DNA of 49,253 nt from Actinomortierella ambigua. Lineage: Eukaryota > Mortierellomycota > Mortierellomycetes > Mortierellales > Mortierellaceae. Where the stretch lies: the NCBI GenBank assembly GCA_016098155.1, contig JAAAJB010000170.1, positions 8,880-58,132 of the forward strand, in the 5' to 3' direction. Below, one piece after another: positions 1-12,200 of the stretch. Each line of letters begins with the position of its first letter. Position 1 is the stretch's first letter. The translations under genes and the position numbers were made by a program. The notes under the pieces were generated by a model, which was not told the origin of the DNA, searched no databases, and saw only the letters and a list, made by a program, of their open reading frames with translations.

Positions 1-1135
<1,135 letters not shown>

Positions 1136-2450
1136 GGTTGCTGTTGGAGTGGGTGGTGATGAGGAAAGAGAAGTGAATGTGGAAGTGGAGGGAGTGGGGA
1201 AATGGAACAAATGGACGAGACGACAAATGAGGGCTTAAAATACAAATGGGGGGACCGCCGGAATAGAAAAAAATTGGTGGGTGTGAGAAACTTTGGGTAA
1301 AGAGCGGAGAAAGAACGCACTGCACAGATAACCCATCACATCATTGTCCCCACACTCCCAAATACACGACGCAACACAACACAACAGGCCTACCTACCCC
1401 GCTCCCCAAGAACTTGCTGGAAGATTGTCACTTTCTCCCATATTGGTCATCCCCGGCATCCGCCAGTGATGCTAGTCGACGAATGTAATAGCAACCACAA
1501 CTTGAGGCTTGGGGAACTCGTGAACGCGAAATGCACGCGCGCCTCTCTCCCTCTCTCTCCCTCTCCCTCTCTCTCTCCTCATCTCCTTCGCATCTCATCA
1601 TATACACCCTTCTACTTACGCCCAATAATAAAAAATCATGAGATGGCCCATACTACTTCTGATGCATGCCGCCAGCTCCAGGACCCACCCTGTGTAGGAT
1701 CTCTACTTGCTCTCAAACAACAGATGGAGAGAGGTATGAGATCCTGCTGTGCCATCATCTTTCTCTCTCTGTTCTGAGACACTCATCCGAGTCAGACTCG
1801 TATGTCTCCAAAGATCTAACATAGCTTGCGTACTCACCGTAAGCCCCTCGCTTCCATTGCCACACGTTCCTATCTCTCTCGAACGAACAACAATCATGGA
1901 AAGAGAGAGAGACAAGGACAAAGAACACTCATCAAGAGCAACAAACATTGGAAAATACTCCGCTCATCATTTGCGCATAAATAGGGAAATAGGCCTCTGT
2001 TGTTATTCGAGTTTGGGTTTCTTATCAGGTTGAGATGATAACCTTACTCTAAACGCCAAAGATTATCCTTGGTAGACTACTGCAAAAAAAAAAGCCGCGC
2101 CTTCTCCCCCTCCAACGAACAAACGTTATGTTGGAGTACAATAAGATGTGGCCAGTTCGCGGTCGCTTTTTGGCCATCGCAAACTCAGTTCTTTGGCCCT
2201 TCGTACCTCCAGGCTAGTGATAGCAACGGATAACATAGTCTTGTCACAGTTTCTCCACACCAACATGTAGGGCAATGTCAGATCCAACTTTATGGTAAGC
2301 AACCTTGCTGAATCTTGGGCCATGCTTCACCCTGGCTGCATGTGTTGTCACTGGTGGGAAAAGTCAGAGTGCAAGAAAGGGGAGGGAGTACAAACCCCCC
2401 TTTTCTGACTGACCACCACCGAGGGAATATCTCTTTTTTTTTCCCAGCTT
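1136..2450. other. Intergenic region between divergent genes, no gene seen
   Basis: The region separates the isomerase start (minus) from the first tandem secreted-protein gene (plus), so it should hold the isomerase promoter and leader. It contains CT-rich stretches (about 1545-1580) and scattered short open frames with no family features, no splice-linked extension and no third-position bias. No tRNA or other RNA gene was recognised. Confidence 0.55.
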
Positions 2451-2497
2451 CCAGGGGCATCATGCAAATTTGCAATAATACCATTTCTTGTATAAAA
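2451..2497 (+). promoter_or_regulatory. Promoter module of tandem paralogue A: conserved block plus TATA box
   Basis: A block reading CCAGGGGCATCATGCAAATT starts at 2451, and a TATAAAA box lies at 2491-2497, 81 bp before the ATG at 2578. Nearly the same block and a TATA-like box recur at the same distance ahead of paralogues B and C. The conservation suggests a shared promoter. The ATGCAAAT core resembles an octamer element, but no factor is assigned. Confidence 0.6.
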
Positions 2498-2577
2498 CAG
2501 GCCTCCTCGTCTTCCTCGATTCAACGACCTTCTCTACTCTCCCTTCACCTTGCACATCCTATTTCACAGTTCCTCCG

Positions 2578-3487
2578 ATGCGGTTCGCCAACTCGATTCT
2601 CCTCCTCGCTACTGGTAACCTACAAATTGATCCAAGCATCTTTGTCTGATGAAGACACTACCACCCTTCCCTTTCACAACGCCCTGAACTTGACCGAATT
2701 ATCTTGTACCTAAAAAAAATGGATACTTTCTCTTGTAGCCTCATTGGCGTTTGCGTTTGACGCTGTCATTTCCAAGGGCCTTTGGATTGGAACCGACTCC
2801 ACTAAGCCTGGCGTTTCTCTCGAGAAGATCTTTGCCGACCGTCGCAACCATGTGACAGCTACGTCCTCACTCCTCCAGTACTATGGCTCCGACAACAGCT
2901 ACGTTCCTCGCGATATGATACCCGCGAAAGGCATGAACAGCTACGACGCATTCAAAGCCTCGGTGGAGAACTCTCCCGCCTTCATTGATGTCACGGAATC
3001 CAAGGTCCAAATGTATGCGGACACCGATTTGGAGGAGCTGCAAGAGGCCATCCGCAGTGCGTATCCGTACCAGCAGGATGGATCGCTGGTAGCCCTCAAT
3101 CTGGTATCATCTATCCCAAGCAAATCACTCACTCTTCGTGGCACTCAGGTCGTCCTCTTCTCTCTGGTCGAGGTCTTCAAGCCTAGTAAACAGGAGACGG
3201 TGGAAGTGCGACTCATCGAGCTGCCGATCGTGCTTGTAGTGGACGATCAGGGTCATGTTGAATTGATGGGACACCTCACTCAGCTCACTGTGCTCACGTA
3301 CAAGGTGAACAGTGAGTGGCTGCATGAGAGCGCCCCGCTTCTTGCTGAGTACGTCAAGAAGGCCACCACCGTCAAGGAGTTTGTGCAGATCTTCACTACC
3401 CTCGACGAGGACGAGGAGGAAGATGAGTTTACCCAGTGGGTCTCTAGCAATCGTAGACTCTACCGCAATTTCCCCATTGCATTCTAG
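2578..3487 (+). CDS. Tandem secreted protein A (unknown family), signal peptide and acidic tail
   Basis: I do not recognise the family. Exon 1 (2578-2614) and exon 2 (2739-3487) are joined across a 124-bp GTAACC...TTGTAG intron inside the signal-peptide coding region, giving 261 residues. The N-terminus is MRFANSILLLATASLAFAFD, a clear secretion signal with likely cleavage after Ala-Phe-Ala. The mature part has no cysteine. It has a predicted beta-rich centre (alternating hydrophobic strands around residues 130-200) and a short acidic run (Asp-Glu-Asp-Glu-Glu-Glu-Asp-Glu), then a conserved basic/aromatic C-terminus ending Arg-Arg-Leu-Tyr-Arg-Asn-Phe-Pro-Ile-Ala-Phe. Two further copies follow in the same orientation, about 1.5 kb apart. 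The role is unknown; a secreted or surface function is inferred from the signal alone. Confidence 0.85.
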
Positions 3488-3690
3488 ATCGACCTAGCTC
3501 ACACAATGATACACCTTCACGCTGCTTCGATCAAGACCATAAACAAAGTTGTCAAGAAGATTGCCACATTCTTGATGACTAGATTACTGCACAGACGAGC
3601 GCGAGGGTTAAAGAAGAGAATGACCAATCGACTCCAATGACTACATCACCAACTGTTGAAGATAAGCTTCGTCCTCGAGAGGAGCTTTAA
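3488..3690. repeat. 3' flank of copy A, duplicated downstream of copy B
   Basis: This stretch is closely similar to 5009-5210, including the shared run ACCATAAACAAAG and an ending around AAGCTTCGTCCTCGAGA. It shows that the duplicated unit includes non-coding 3' sequence and is not only a coding duplication. The flank after copy C (from 6566) diverges quickly. Confidence 0.7.
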
Positions 3691-3918
3691 TGATTAGCAG
3701 TAACAACAACAGCAACAAAAAAGAAGCAATGTGGTTTGGTTTGCGTCGAGCGAAAGGTATGAAGGCCACTTGCCCTCGAGATCAAGTAGGAACATGCGAG
3801 TGTGCGTGGTAGGACTTCGACGTCCTGTTTTAGGGGTTGTACCTGAGCGTATTGTCAAGGGGGAGGGGTGAAGGGAGGCAAAACCGCTTCCCAGAAAAGG
3901 GGCTCTTTTTCCCAGCCT
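3691..3918. other. Spacer between copies A and B
   Basis: No gene is seen. The last 60 bases (from about 3860, around AGGGGTGAAGGGAGGC) are again similar to the sequence ahead of copy C (about 5450), so they belong to the duplicated unit. Confidence 0.5.
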
Positions 3919-3973
3919 CCAGGGGCATCATGCTAGTTTGCGTTTTAAGGTCCAGCAAACATTTCTCATAAAA
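3919..3973 (+). promoter_or_regulatory. Promoter module of tandem paralogue B
   Basis: The conserved block CCAGGGGCATCATGCTAGTT starts at 3919, with a TATA-like CATAAAA at 3967-3973, 87 bp before the ATG at 4060. Compared with copies A and C, the ATGCAAAT core is changed to ATGCTAGT, which may alter strength or factor binding. Confidence 0.55.
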
Positions 3974-4059
3974 GACAACTTGTCCCCCTTCAACCCAATC
4001 ACCCATCTCCATCAGGCCATCTTCTCTTCACCTTCTCCAAATCTCTCGCTTTTTTTTCA

Positions 4060-5008
4060 ATGCGGTTCGCCAACTCGATCCTCCTCCTTGCTACTGGTAA
4101 CTCACAACGCTCTCTATTGAATCCAAGCATCTTATTCCGTCGAAGACACTTCTATACTTCCCGTTCCCAACACCCTACACTCGACTGACTTCCTATCTTG
4201 AACCGTCGAATCTGAATATTTCTGTCTTGTAGCCTCAGTGGCGTTTGCGCTTGACGCCGTCATTTCCAAGGGCCTTTGGGTGGGAATCGACTCCACGGAG
4301 CCTGGCGCCTCTGTTGAGGAGATCTTTGCCAACCGTCGCAACCATGTGACAGCCACGTCGTCGCTCCTTCAGTTTTACGGTGCCGACACCAGCTACGTTC
4401 CTTGGGAGACAACGCCCGAGAAAGGACGGTACAGCTATGGCGAATTCAAGTTTTCGGTAGAGGACACCCCTGCTTTTAAAAAAATTGAAACGTCCAAGGC
4501 CCTGGTGTATGTTAGCGGTGACTTGGACGAACTACAGGCGGCTATCCGACAAGAGTACAAGCACCAGGATCGACAGTTGGTGGCCTTGAATCTGGCTTCA
4601 TCCATCCCAACCAAATCACGCAACCTCGGTGGCACACAACAAGTTCTGTTCTCTCTGGTCGAGATCTTCAAGCCTCGCACCCAGGAGGCGGTGCATGTGC
4701 GGCTCATCGAGCTGCCGCTTATGCTTCGGACAGACGAAGGCAATGTCCGGGTTTTGGAGCAAGACGCCGAGCTAGTTGTGCTCACATTTGAGGTGAACAC
4801 CAAGTGGCTGCAAGACCACGCCCAGGAGCTCTCTTCTGAGTTAATCCAGGTGGCCACCCCCGTCAAGGAGTTTGTGCAGATCTTTACCACGTTTGCCGAG
4901 GATGAGGATGAGGATGAGGATGAAGATGAAGATGAAGATGAAGAATATCTTTCTCAGTGGGTCTCTAGCAATCGTAGACTTTACCGCAATTTCCCTATTG
5001 CTTTCTAG
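4060..5008 (+). CDS. Tandem secreted protein B, long Glu-Asp repeat tail
   Basis: This is the second member of the trio, 270 residues. Exon 1 is 4060-4096 (37 nt, identical in length and phase to copies A and C). The intron is 4097-4232 and exon 2 is 4233-5008. The signal peptide begins MRFANSILLLATA. The mature chain aligns throughout with copy A: same start (Phe/Leu-Asp-Ala-Val-Ile-Ser-Lys-Gly-Leu-Trp), same no-cysteine composition, same C-terminal Gln-Trp-Val-Ser-Ser-Asn-Arg-Arg-Leu-Tyr. The acidic segment is expanded to a near-perfect Glu-Asp dipeptide repeat, encoded by (GAGGAT/GAAGAT)n at about 4898-4945. Function is not assigned. Confidence 0.85.
4898..4945 (+). repeat. GAGGAT/GAAGAT hexanucleotide repeat encoding the acidic tail of copy B
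   Basis: Eight hexamer units in frame encode the Glu-Asp run. The first units use GAGGAT and the later ones GAAGAT, consistent with stepwise expansion. Copies A and C carry shorter, less regular versions at the same protein position. Confidence 0.8.
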
Positions 5009-5210
5009 GTCGATTCGGCTCACACAACGATGCACCTCCACTCTGCTTCAATCAAGACCATAAACAAAGCTGTCAAGAAGATTGCTATACACTTGATGAC
5101 TAGATTGTTGCACAGATGAGCGCGAGGGTTGAAGAAGAGGATGACCAATCTACTCCAATGACTACATCACCAACTGTTGAAGGTAAGCTTCGTCCTCGAG
5201 AAGAGCCTAG
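5009..5210. repeat. 3' flank of copy B, partner of the flank after copy A
   Basis: Closely similar to 3488-3690. The sequence between 5211 and 5450 then differs from the A-B spacer and contains nothing recognisable. Confidence 0.65.
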
Positions 5211-5506
5211 ATGACTAGCAGCGACAGCGACGAGCGACAGTATATGAAGGCTGAAAGCAATTCGCTCTCGAGAACTAGCAGTAACATGTGGGTACTGTAG
5301 AAGCGTCATAAGTCCAGATGAATTGGAAAGGACTTTGTCGAGTGATTCAGACCTCCTGTTTGCTAATCTCGCTATGTACAAATATCTATCCTATCGATGA
5401 GCAAGCAATTTGCTCGAATGTCTCGTACATTGGCACGAGCACATTTGTCAAGGGGTGAAGAGAGGCTAAACCACTTCTCAGAAAGGAGGTTCTTTTTTCT
5501 CGGCCT

Positions 5507-5558
5507 CCAGGGGTATCATGCAAATTTGTTTAAGGCATCTTGCAAAACACGTATAAAG
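5507..5558 (+). promoter_or_regulatory. Promoter module of tandem paralogue C
   Basis: The block CCAGGGGTATCATGCAAATT starts at 5507, with TATAAAG at 5552-5558, 86 bp before the ATG at 5644. It matches copy A at all but one position of the 20-base block, so promoter control appears to be kept even though the protein is altered. Confidence 0.55.
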
Positions 5559-5643
5559 AATCCTGTCCGCCTCATCCCAATCGTCCTTCTCCATCAGGCC
5601 ATGCTCCCTTCACCTTTTTTCCAAATCTCTCGCAGTCTTTTCA

Positions 5644-6516
5644 ATGCGGTTCACCAACCCGATTCTCCTTCTCGATACTGGTAACCCACACCGTCCTCTA
5701 CTGAATCCGAGCATCTTCTTCCGACGAGGATATTACTACCCTTTCCTTTTACAACGCCCTGAACTTGACTGACCTTTTTTTTTTTGAATTCTCAAAACCT
5801 GTCTTGTAGCCTCCATGGCGTTTGCATTTGACGCTGTCATTTCCAAGGGTCTTTGGATTGGAACCGACTCCACTAATCCTGGCGCGTCTCTTGAGGAGAT
5901 CTTTGCCCACCGTCGCAACCATGTGACAGCGGTGTCGACGATCCTTCAGATGTACAGTCTCAATTCCGATTTCATTCCTTGGAAGAGAACGCCCCAGAAT
6001 GGACGGCACAGCTATGGCAGTTTCAAGTTTATGTTAGAGAATAGCCCTATTTTCCAAAAAGTTGAAACGTTCACGGCCCAGATGTTTGTAAGTGGTGACT
6101 TGTACGAACTACAGACGGCTATCCGACAAGAGTACAAGCACCAGGATCGAGAGCTGGTGGCCTTCAACCTGGCTTCATCCATCCCAACCAAATCACGCAA
6201 CCTCGTTGGCACACACCTTGTCCTGTTCTCTCTGGTCGAGATCTTCAAGCCTCGCACCCAGGAGGCGGTGCATGTGCGGCTCATCGAGCTGCCGCTTGGA
6301 CTTCGTGTAGACAAGGGTGATGTCCGGCTATACAATCAAGACGCCAAACTAACTGCGCTCACATTTGAGATCAAGACCAAGTGGGTGAAAGAGCACGCCC
6401 ATGAGATCGCTTCTAGCTACCTCGGGTTGCCCATCACCGTCAAGGAGTTTGTGCAAATCTTTACAACGTCTGCCGAGGATGAAAATGAGGATGAAGATGA
6501 AGATGATCTTTCGTAG
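5644..6516 (+). CDS. Tandem secreted protein C, C-terminally truncated and probably decaying
   Basis: Third member of the trio, 247 residues. Exon 1 is 5644-5680, intron 5681-5809, exon 2 5810-6516. It aligns with copies A and B up to the acidic tail. At 6514-6516 a TAG stands where the paralogues have a Gln codon (CAG) before the conserved Trp-Val-Ser-Ser-Asn-Arg-Arg-Leu-Tyr. The codons after the stop (6517-6564) still read as a slightly changed version of that tail and end at a TAG at 6565-6567, so the loss is recent. The signal peptide also has an Asp inside its hydrophobic core (Leu-Leu-Leu-Asp-Thr), which should weaken secretion. It may still make a shortened protein. Confidence 0.75.
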
Positions 6517-6567
6517 TGGGTCTCTTGCAATCGTAGACTCTACCACAACCTCCCCATTGCATTCTAG

Positions 6568-7927
6568 GTCCATTAGCTTCTTGCACCATAGAATACATCC
6601 TCTTATTGAACTTGGGATTAACAATGTATTTGATGAAAAAAATGGGCATGGTACCTCGTATCTCTATTCTTTGTTTAAAATTGGCTGTGAGAGTGATCTC
6701 TGCGCAGCGTACCGTTCGTGCAGCACAAGTGACAATTAATTCCCTCCAACGATGGCTCACCCGGTTAGCAGTTTCTGAGAATGAGCGTATAAGGAGTTGC
6801 GATAATTTTTCATGAACCATGGTACATTCCCACCCCCCCTTCTTCAAAGACATGAGCTTAAGGAAAAGTTGTTGTAGGGAAGAAGAAAACAGGTTTGCTT
6901 CAAAAGACACCGAGAAGGTGGGGGGGGAGGGGGGGCTGAGCCTTGTTGTTAGGATTTTGATGACACGCACCCTAGTCTCTACCGACTTCGGTAATAAAAT
7001 CATCGATACATGTTGGGCTGGACAGATTGTGCAACTTTGGAAAGGGGCAGGTTTCTTGCCGAGGAAGAAAAATGCCTCAGCCACGCATGGCCACATGCCC
7101 AAAAGTCCAAAAATAGTATCACTTTGGCCAATGAGAACCATCCGTGAGGCACTGCCACATGTCAGAAATGTGATCAGAATGAAGACAGCCTCAACAGAAA
7201 ATAGGCCCTGAGTCGTCCTCCTCTCTATTAGGCTGACCGTGAGGTGCATCGGATCTCCACCCCGACCTCCACCCCGACCTCTATCACCCTGTCAATCCCG
7301 GTATTCTAGGCCAGAGGCTCCTTCTGCCTATTTTTTTGTGCGTACTCCCTTTGCGCGCAGCAATGCTAGGTTTAACCACAGATAGCGTGAAGGACAGTCA
7401 GAGGGAGAGAGAGGAGAAGCGAGAGAGAAAAAGAAAACAACAGCCTGCCTAATAAACGCCTGCAAGAAGGCTGATCCATCAGGGGGGAACAGAGGCGGGT
7501 CGGAGAAGAGTGGAAGAGAGAAAGATCCAATCATGCCCAAAGCCCTGTATGCAAGTACTGAGGCTTGCCCGTCTCCCAGTTGACGGACAATTGGTAATGC
7601 ACTGCCCCACCAACGAGCCAATCTAGCCATCGAAAGAGGAAGAGGAAATGATAGCGTTCGTCGAAATGATGTAAAGCGCTGTACGTACCTCCGTCTTGCG
7701 AAAAGAGTTGGGGCTTTTGATGAACAAGAAGAAGACGACGAAGAAGATGAAGAAGAAGACAAAAAAAATAGGCTTTCTGGAACACACGCCAGCTGGACGA
7801 GGCGGCTTTTCTATTGTCCAAAAAAGGCTGTCTGACCACCACCAGGGGCGTGGATGTGTATCATCGTTTGCAGGACGTGAAATCCTAGGTCTTGGCGAGG
7901 AGCGGGCTGAAGAATGAGAAGCCACGC
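6568..7927. other. Intergenic region, no gene seen
   Basis: About 1.4 kb without a convincing gene. A long minus-strand open frame here (about 6461-7249) has no signal, motif or codon bias and overlaps the end of copy C, so it is not called. There is a short direct repeat of CTCCACCCCGAC around 7254-7280 and a G-rich run near 6920-6935. The final 300 bp should hold the promoter of the eight-cysteine gene at 8086. Confidence 0.5.
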
Positions 7928-7935
7928 TATAAAAG
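7928..7935 (+). promoter_or_regulatory. TATA box of the eight-cysteine gene at 8086
   Basis: TATAAAAG lies 151 bp before the start codon, followed by a pyrimidine-rich leader and a CAA-repeat leader (8062-8082) directly ahead of the ATG. Confidence 0.5.
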
Positions 7936-8085
7936 GGTCAATCCCCCTCCCCCAACTTTTACCATATTCTTCATCGACAGCCTCTCTTTTCTCTACTTCT
8001 CCACTACGGACAAAACCACTGTTCCAAACATACACAACACTCGCACTCGCATCTCCACAGCGCAACAACAACAACAACAACAAAA

Positions 8086-8520
8086 ATGATGTCCAAGAAC
8101 ACCTCGTCCTTTTCCTCCCTCGCTGTCCTCGTCTTCATCGCCATCCTCGGCCTCCTCGCCACGGCGCCATCGACAGCCTCTGCTGGCTGCACTCTTGAGT
8201 GCGCGGCCTTGACAGCCAAGATTACGGTGTGCGGCTCGGTCTTCCGTGGCATTTCGGACGAACTGCCCCGCATCGGTGTCGATGCCAGTCGCGACGACTG
8301 CCTGTGCAAGCAGGACATCATCAGGGACATCAACACCTGCTACATCTGCAAGAACCCGCAGACAGTGAGCAACATCACCAACCAGTTCATTAACGACTGC
8401 AAGATCCTCTCCAACAAGAACTTGATCAACGGTGCTGTCGGCTCCACATCGGCCACCAAGGGCGCTCTCCTTGGTGCCTTTGCCCTAGCTTCGGTCATTG
8501 CCATGATCCTCGTTGCCTAA
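8086..8520 (+). CDS. Small GPI-anchored eight-cysteine protein, CFEM-like
   Basis: 144 residues with no intron. Residues 1-33 form a signal peptide ending Ser-Thr-Ala-Ser-Ala. The mature domain has exactly eight cysteines with spacing C-x3-C-x9-C-x22-C-L-C-x10-C-x2-C-x16-C, and an Asp-Asp pair directly before Cys-Leu-Cys. The tail (Gly-Ala-Val-Gly-Ser-Thr, then about 20 hydrophobic residues to the C-terminus) fits a GPI-anchor signal. The published CFEM pattern is C-x3-C-x8-12-C, an Asp, CxC, x9-14-C-x3-4-C-x15-16-C. This protein fits it except for a longer third-to-fourth cysteine gap. Two similar proteins lie at 23317 and 46701. A surface role, possibly heme or ligand binding as in fungal CFEM proteins, is inference. 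An ATG pair opens the frame, so the start could be 8086 or 8089. Confidence 0.85.
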   Translation: MMSKNTSSFSSLAVLVFIAILGLLATAPSTASAGCTLECAALTAKITVCGSVFRGISDELPRIGVDASRDDCLCKQDIIRDINTCYICKNPQTVSNITNQFINDCKILSNKNLINGAVGSTSATKGALLGAFALASVIAMILVA

Positions 8521-9236
8521 GAGGGTTCATACGTCAACACCCCTCCGCCATACCCTTTTTCTTTCCTTCTTTCTTTCTTTCTTTCTTTTTTCTCGAGAAT
8601 AAAATAGATTTCTTCTTCATCCCACAATAGACTAGCACGTTGAGAGAATAATAGAAAAACATGGAGAGAAATCGCTCTTTTGCATCAGGGAATTGAGAGT
8701 GTCTTTCGACCTTTCTACTATCCTCACAGCCTTTGCGCTACAGCCATCAAACGACCGTCATCATGAAATCCCACTTCAATGTAGATACATTACTGGGTGC
8801 TCTCTCCCCCGTTTTGACCCTCCAAGGTCTCGTAGTTTTTGTTCAATGAAAAACTGGTATCAAAAAGGTGATCAATCATTCGTATTGAGTGATAAATAGG
8901 CGGACGTGGGAAGAAGAGATGGCGCAACCATTCGTGCTCCTTGATCTCAGCGCTTTGTTGCTGTGGCCTGGGGGGCTCAATCCCGACAACGAAGGGATAC
9001 ATTCACCTCCAAAATGGGAAGCGTTCTTTCCGCAGCTTCTCCTTTCTGTGAAGAAAAAATGCTGTAAACCTCGAACTTGAGCCTCGAAAGAGCCCATGCA
9101 TTGTAATCGTCTTCAGGATACCAAGAGTTTTATTCAGACGAGAATATAAAGAATATATGAACCTCTCTTAGGAAGGAGATAGACAGAAAGAAGGGAAAAG
9201 GCTACAGTTGCTTGTCCACATCCAAAAAAAGGGGAC
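8521..9236. other. Convergent 3' region between the eight-cysteine gene and ATP-citrate lyase
   Basis: Contains a CTTT-repeat tract (about 8565-8590), an AATAAA-type polyadenylation signal on the plus strand near 8598, and a TTTTATT near 9128 (AATAAAA on the minus strand) that suits the 3' end of ATP-citrate lyase. No gene is recognised. Confidence 0.5.
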
Positions 9237-12200
9237 TTAAGCCTTTTTGTTGATCGTCTCCAGCGAAGCCACCGTGCGGCCCAGCTCGTTACCCGGGGTG
9301 AGGTACGAGATATCGTCCCAAGGATGGCGGTACAGGCCTTGCTTGAGACGCTTCTGGTCGAGGAAGTGGCCGATGAAGCCAATCGAGCGTCCGAGGACAA
9401 ACAATCCATTGAGCGAACCAATCTTGATATACTCCTCCGCCTCCTCCCGTGTGAAAGCGCCCGAATGGCGCAACAGATCCACAAAGAGCGTGCCGATCGC
9501 TCCATCCACATTCAGAATCAAATTGTCCTTCTTCGATGTCGTGATGGTCTCCACGGCCAGAGCATAGTCCAGCACGGGCGTCGTCGGGAAGTGCTTCTTT
9601 GCATAAGTCTTGATAATCTCTACACGCAGATCTGGGTTAGTGCGCGACTTGATCTTGTGGCCAATACCCAAGATCAGCTTGTTCTGCTTGCGCATCGAGT
9701 TGACAAACTCGCGCGGCGACAGCGACTTGTCATACGCCGACGAGAATTGCTCCGCCGCACCATCCAACGCTCCGCCAAACCGGTCTCCAATCGTCAGCAG
9801 ACCCGCACATAGCGACGAGACAAGGTCCTTGCCCGCACGTGCTGTCACAATCGTGTTGTGTGCACCCGACACAGCTGGTCCATGGTCCGCCGTCAACATC
9901 AGCACCATCTCGATAAACTTGCACGCATAGTTTGGCAGGCGACGCTTGAACCACAACAGCGACAACACACCACCGATGCCAATGTCCTCCTTAAACACAT
10001 CGGAGATTCGCATACCGGCATACAGCAGCTCCTGACCACGATCATCACAAATCGTCGACACAAAAGACGCTGGCTTGCGCACCAGACCCAGCTCCTGCGC
10101 CCACGAATAATCGATCGGGATCTTGGGTGTCTCGGGCTCCGGTCGGGGCTGAATCGCGCCCTTCTTCACCAACGACTGGTACGTCTGGCTCAGGATCAAC
10201 GGCAGCTTCTCAAACGTCTCTGGCACGATCACGCCTGCGGCACGAAGTGCCCGGTTCTTGGCATCTGCAGTCTCGAGATCCGACTGCGCCAGCGCACCAG
10301 CGTGTCCAAACTGCACCTCCGTCGCAAACATCTTGGCACACGTACCAATGCACCAGGCAATCACCGGCTTGCGGATCGTGCCGTTCTTCACCGCCTCGCA
10401 GACCTTGTACTCCTCCACGCCACCGACTTCGCCGAGCAGGACCATCATCTTGCATCCGGGGTCCTTCTCATACCGGAGCAAATGATCGATAAACGTCGAT
10501 CCGGGGTACCGATCACCACCGATCGCCACACCCTCGTAGACACCATCCGTCGTGCGCGAAATGATGTTGTTGAGCTCATTCGACATGCCTCCAGACTTTG
10601 ACACGTACGCCACCGAGCCAGGGCGGTACAGCTTCGACGACACAATGTTGTCCATCATACCGCCTGTGTTACCAATCTTGAAGCAGCCAGGCTTGATGCC
10701 ACCAACAGTGGCTGGTCCAATGATCAGCACATTCTTCTCCTTGGCCTCCCACAAGATCTGGCGGGCCCGGCGCTCAGGCACACCCTCGGCAATGATCGAA
10801 ATGGTCCGGATCTGCTTGGAGTATTTGAGGATCTCCCGCGTCGAATCATACACGGACCGACACGACGCAAAGTTGACGACTGTATCCACATCCGGAAACT
10901 TGTTCATCGCCTCATCCAACGACGTAAACACCGGCAACAGCGTCTCCTTGGTGCCCCAGTAAAACTTTTGCACATGTGCTCCGCCAAATGGATACACCAT
11001 CGCCGCCACCGAAGGCACCTCTCGCTTGCAGATATAGTCAAAGTCCAACATGCCCTGAACGGCGCGCGGCTGCATGCCATAGATAAACGCTCGCGTGCGC
11101 ATGGTGAACGGCGTGTTGTCATCGCGCTTGCTGCTGCTGCCGCTGCCGCTGCTGGTCGCCTCGGTAGAGCTTCCCTCCTGGAAATAGGTCATACGCTCCT
11201 CAGGGGGTGGGGGTGTTGCCGCGCGTGAGATCGCCTGGGGTGTGCTGCTACCCAACAGCTGGTCCTGGAGCAAGTTGCCCGACAGTGCTGTGGCCGAAGG
11301 CGTGTTGGTGCCTGACGTCGACAATCCCGACGTTCTGCCCGTCAGGGCCAGAGGCACAATCTCTGTGATGTGGGTCTCGGGACCAAAGACCTGAATCTCT
11401 ACCCCGAGGGTCTCGCCCAACTGCCGCATCGACCGCAGACCTTCCTGATAGTTGGGTCCGCCACGACGGACAAAGATCCGGACCTTGTGCGCAATCAAGG
11501 GCTGCTTAAACTCTGTCAACGCCCGCACAATGCCCTTGAATGTCGACGCCACATTGGTAAAGTTGGCAATGCCTCCTCCGATAATCAACACCTTGCCTGC
11601 CGGGTGTGCCTTGGAATGCGTCATCAGGTCCAAAATCGTCTTTGCATACTCGTACGTCTGCGTCTCTGTCGGTGCGCCCGAGTACTCGCCATAGTTGGCC
11701 AGCTCGTCTGCCATCCCCAACGCGGCAATCGCATCCGAATACACGACCGATGCTCCTCCACCGGCTACCATGGTCCAGATCCGACCATCCTTGTTCAGGA
11801 TCGTCAGCTTGAGCGATGCTCCCGTCTTGGAATCCAGCTCCTGCACATACGCCTCTTCCCGCGTCAACTCGCGTCCAAACGGCGCTGGGAAGGCCATAGG
11901 TGGCCCGGCATCGAGCCCTTGCTGACCCGTCGGTGCCAGACCAATGTTTTGAGGCGCGCGCGCAAACGCCCACTTGGGTCCCGCCTCAAACTCGCCCGTC
12001 TGATCCAGCTTCGCGGCCAGGTCGAGATAAAAGACTTGTGCAGGGTGGTCCGGTGTGGGGTCCAATACGACCAATGGGTTGATTTCGAGATAGGTAAAGT
12101 GCAGGTCGACGTAAACGGCGTACAGGCGTGCAATAAAGTCGAGCAGGACATCGTGCTTCGACTCGGGGACGTTGGTGAGCAGCGCCGACTGGATCTCCTG

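Noticed and set aside
6461..7249. 262-codon open frame on the minus strand
   Set aside because: No signal, domain, codon bias or splice partner, and it overlaps the real 3' end of copy C; its length is explained by chance in AT-balanced intergenic DNA.
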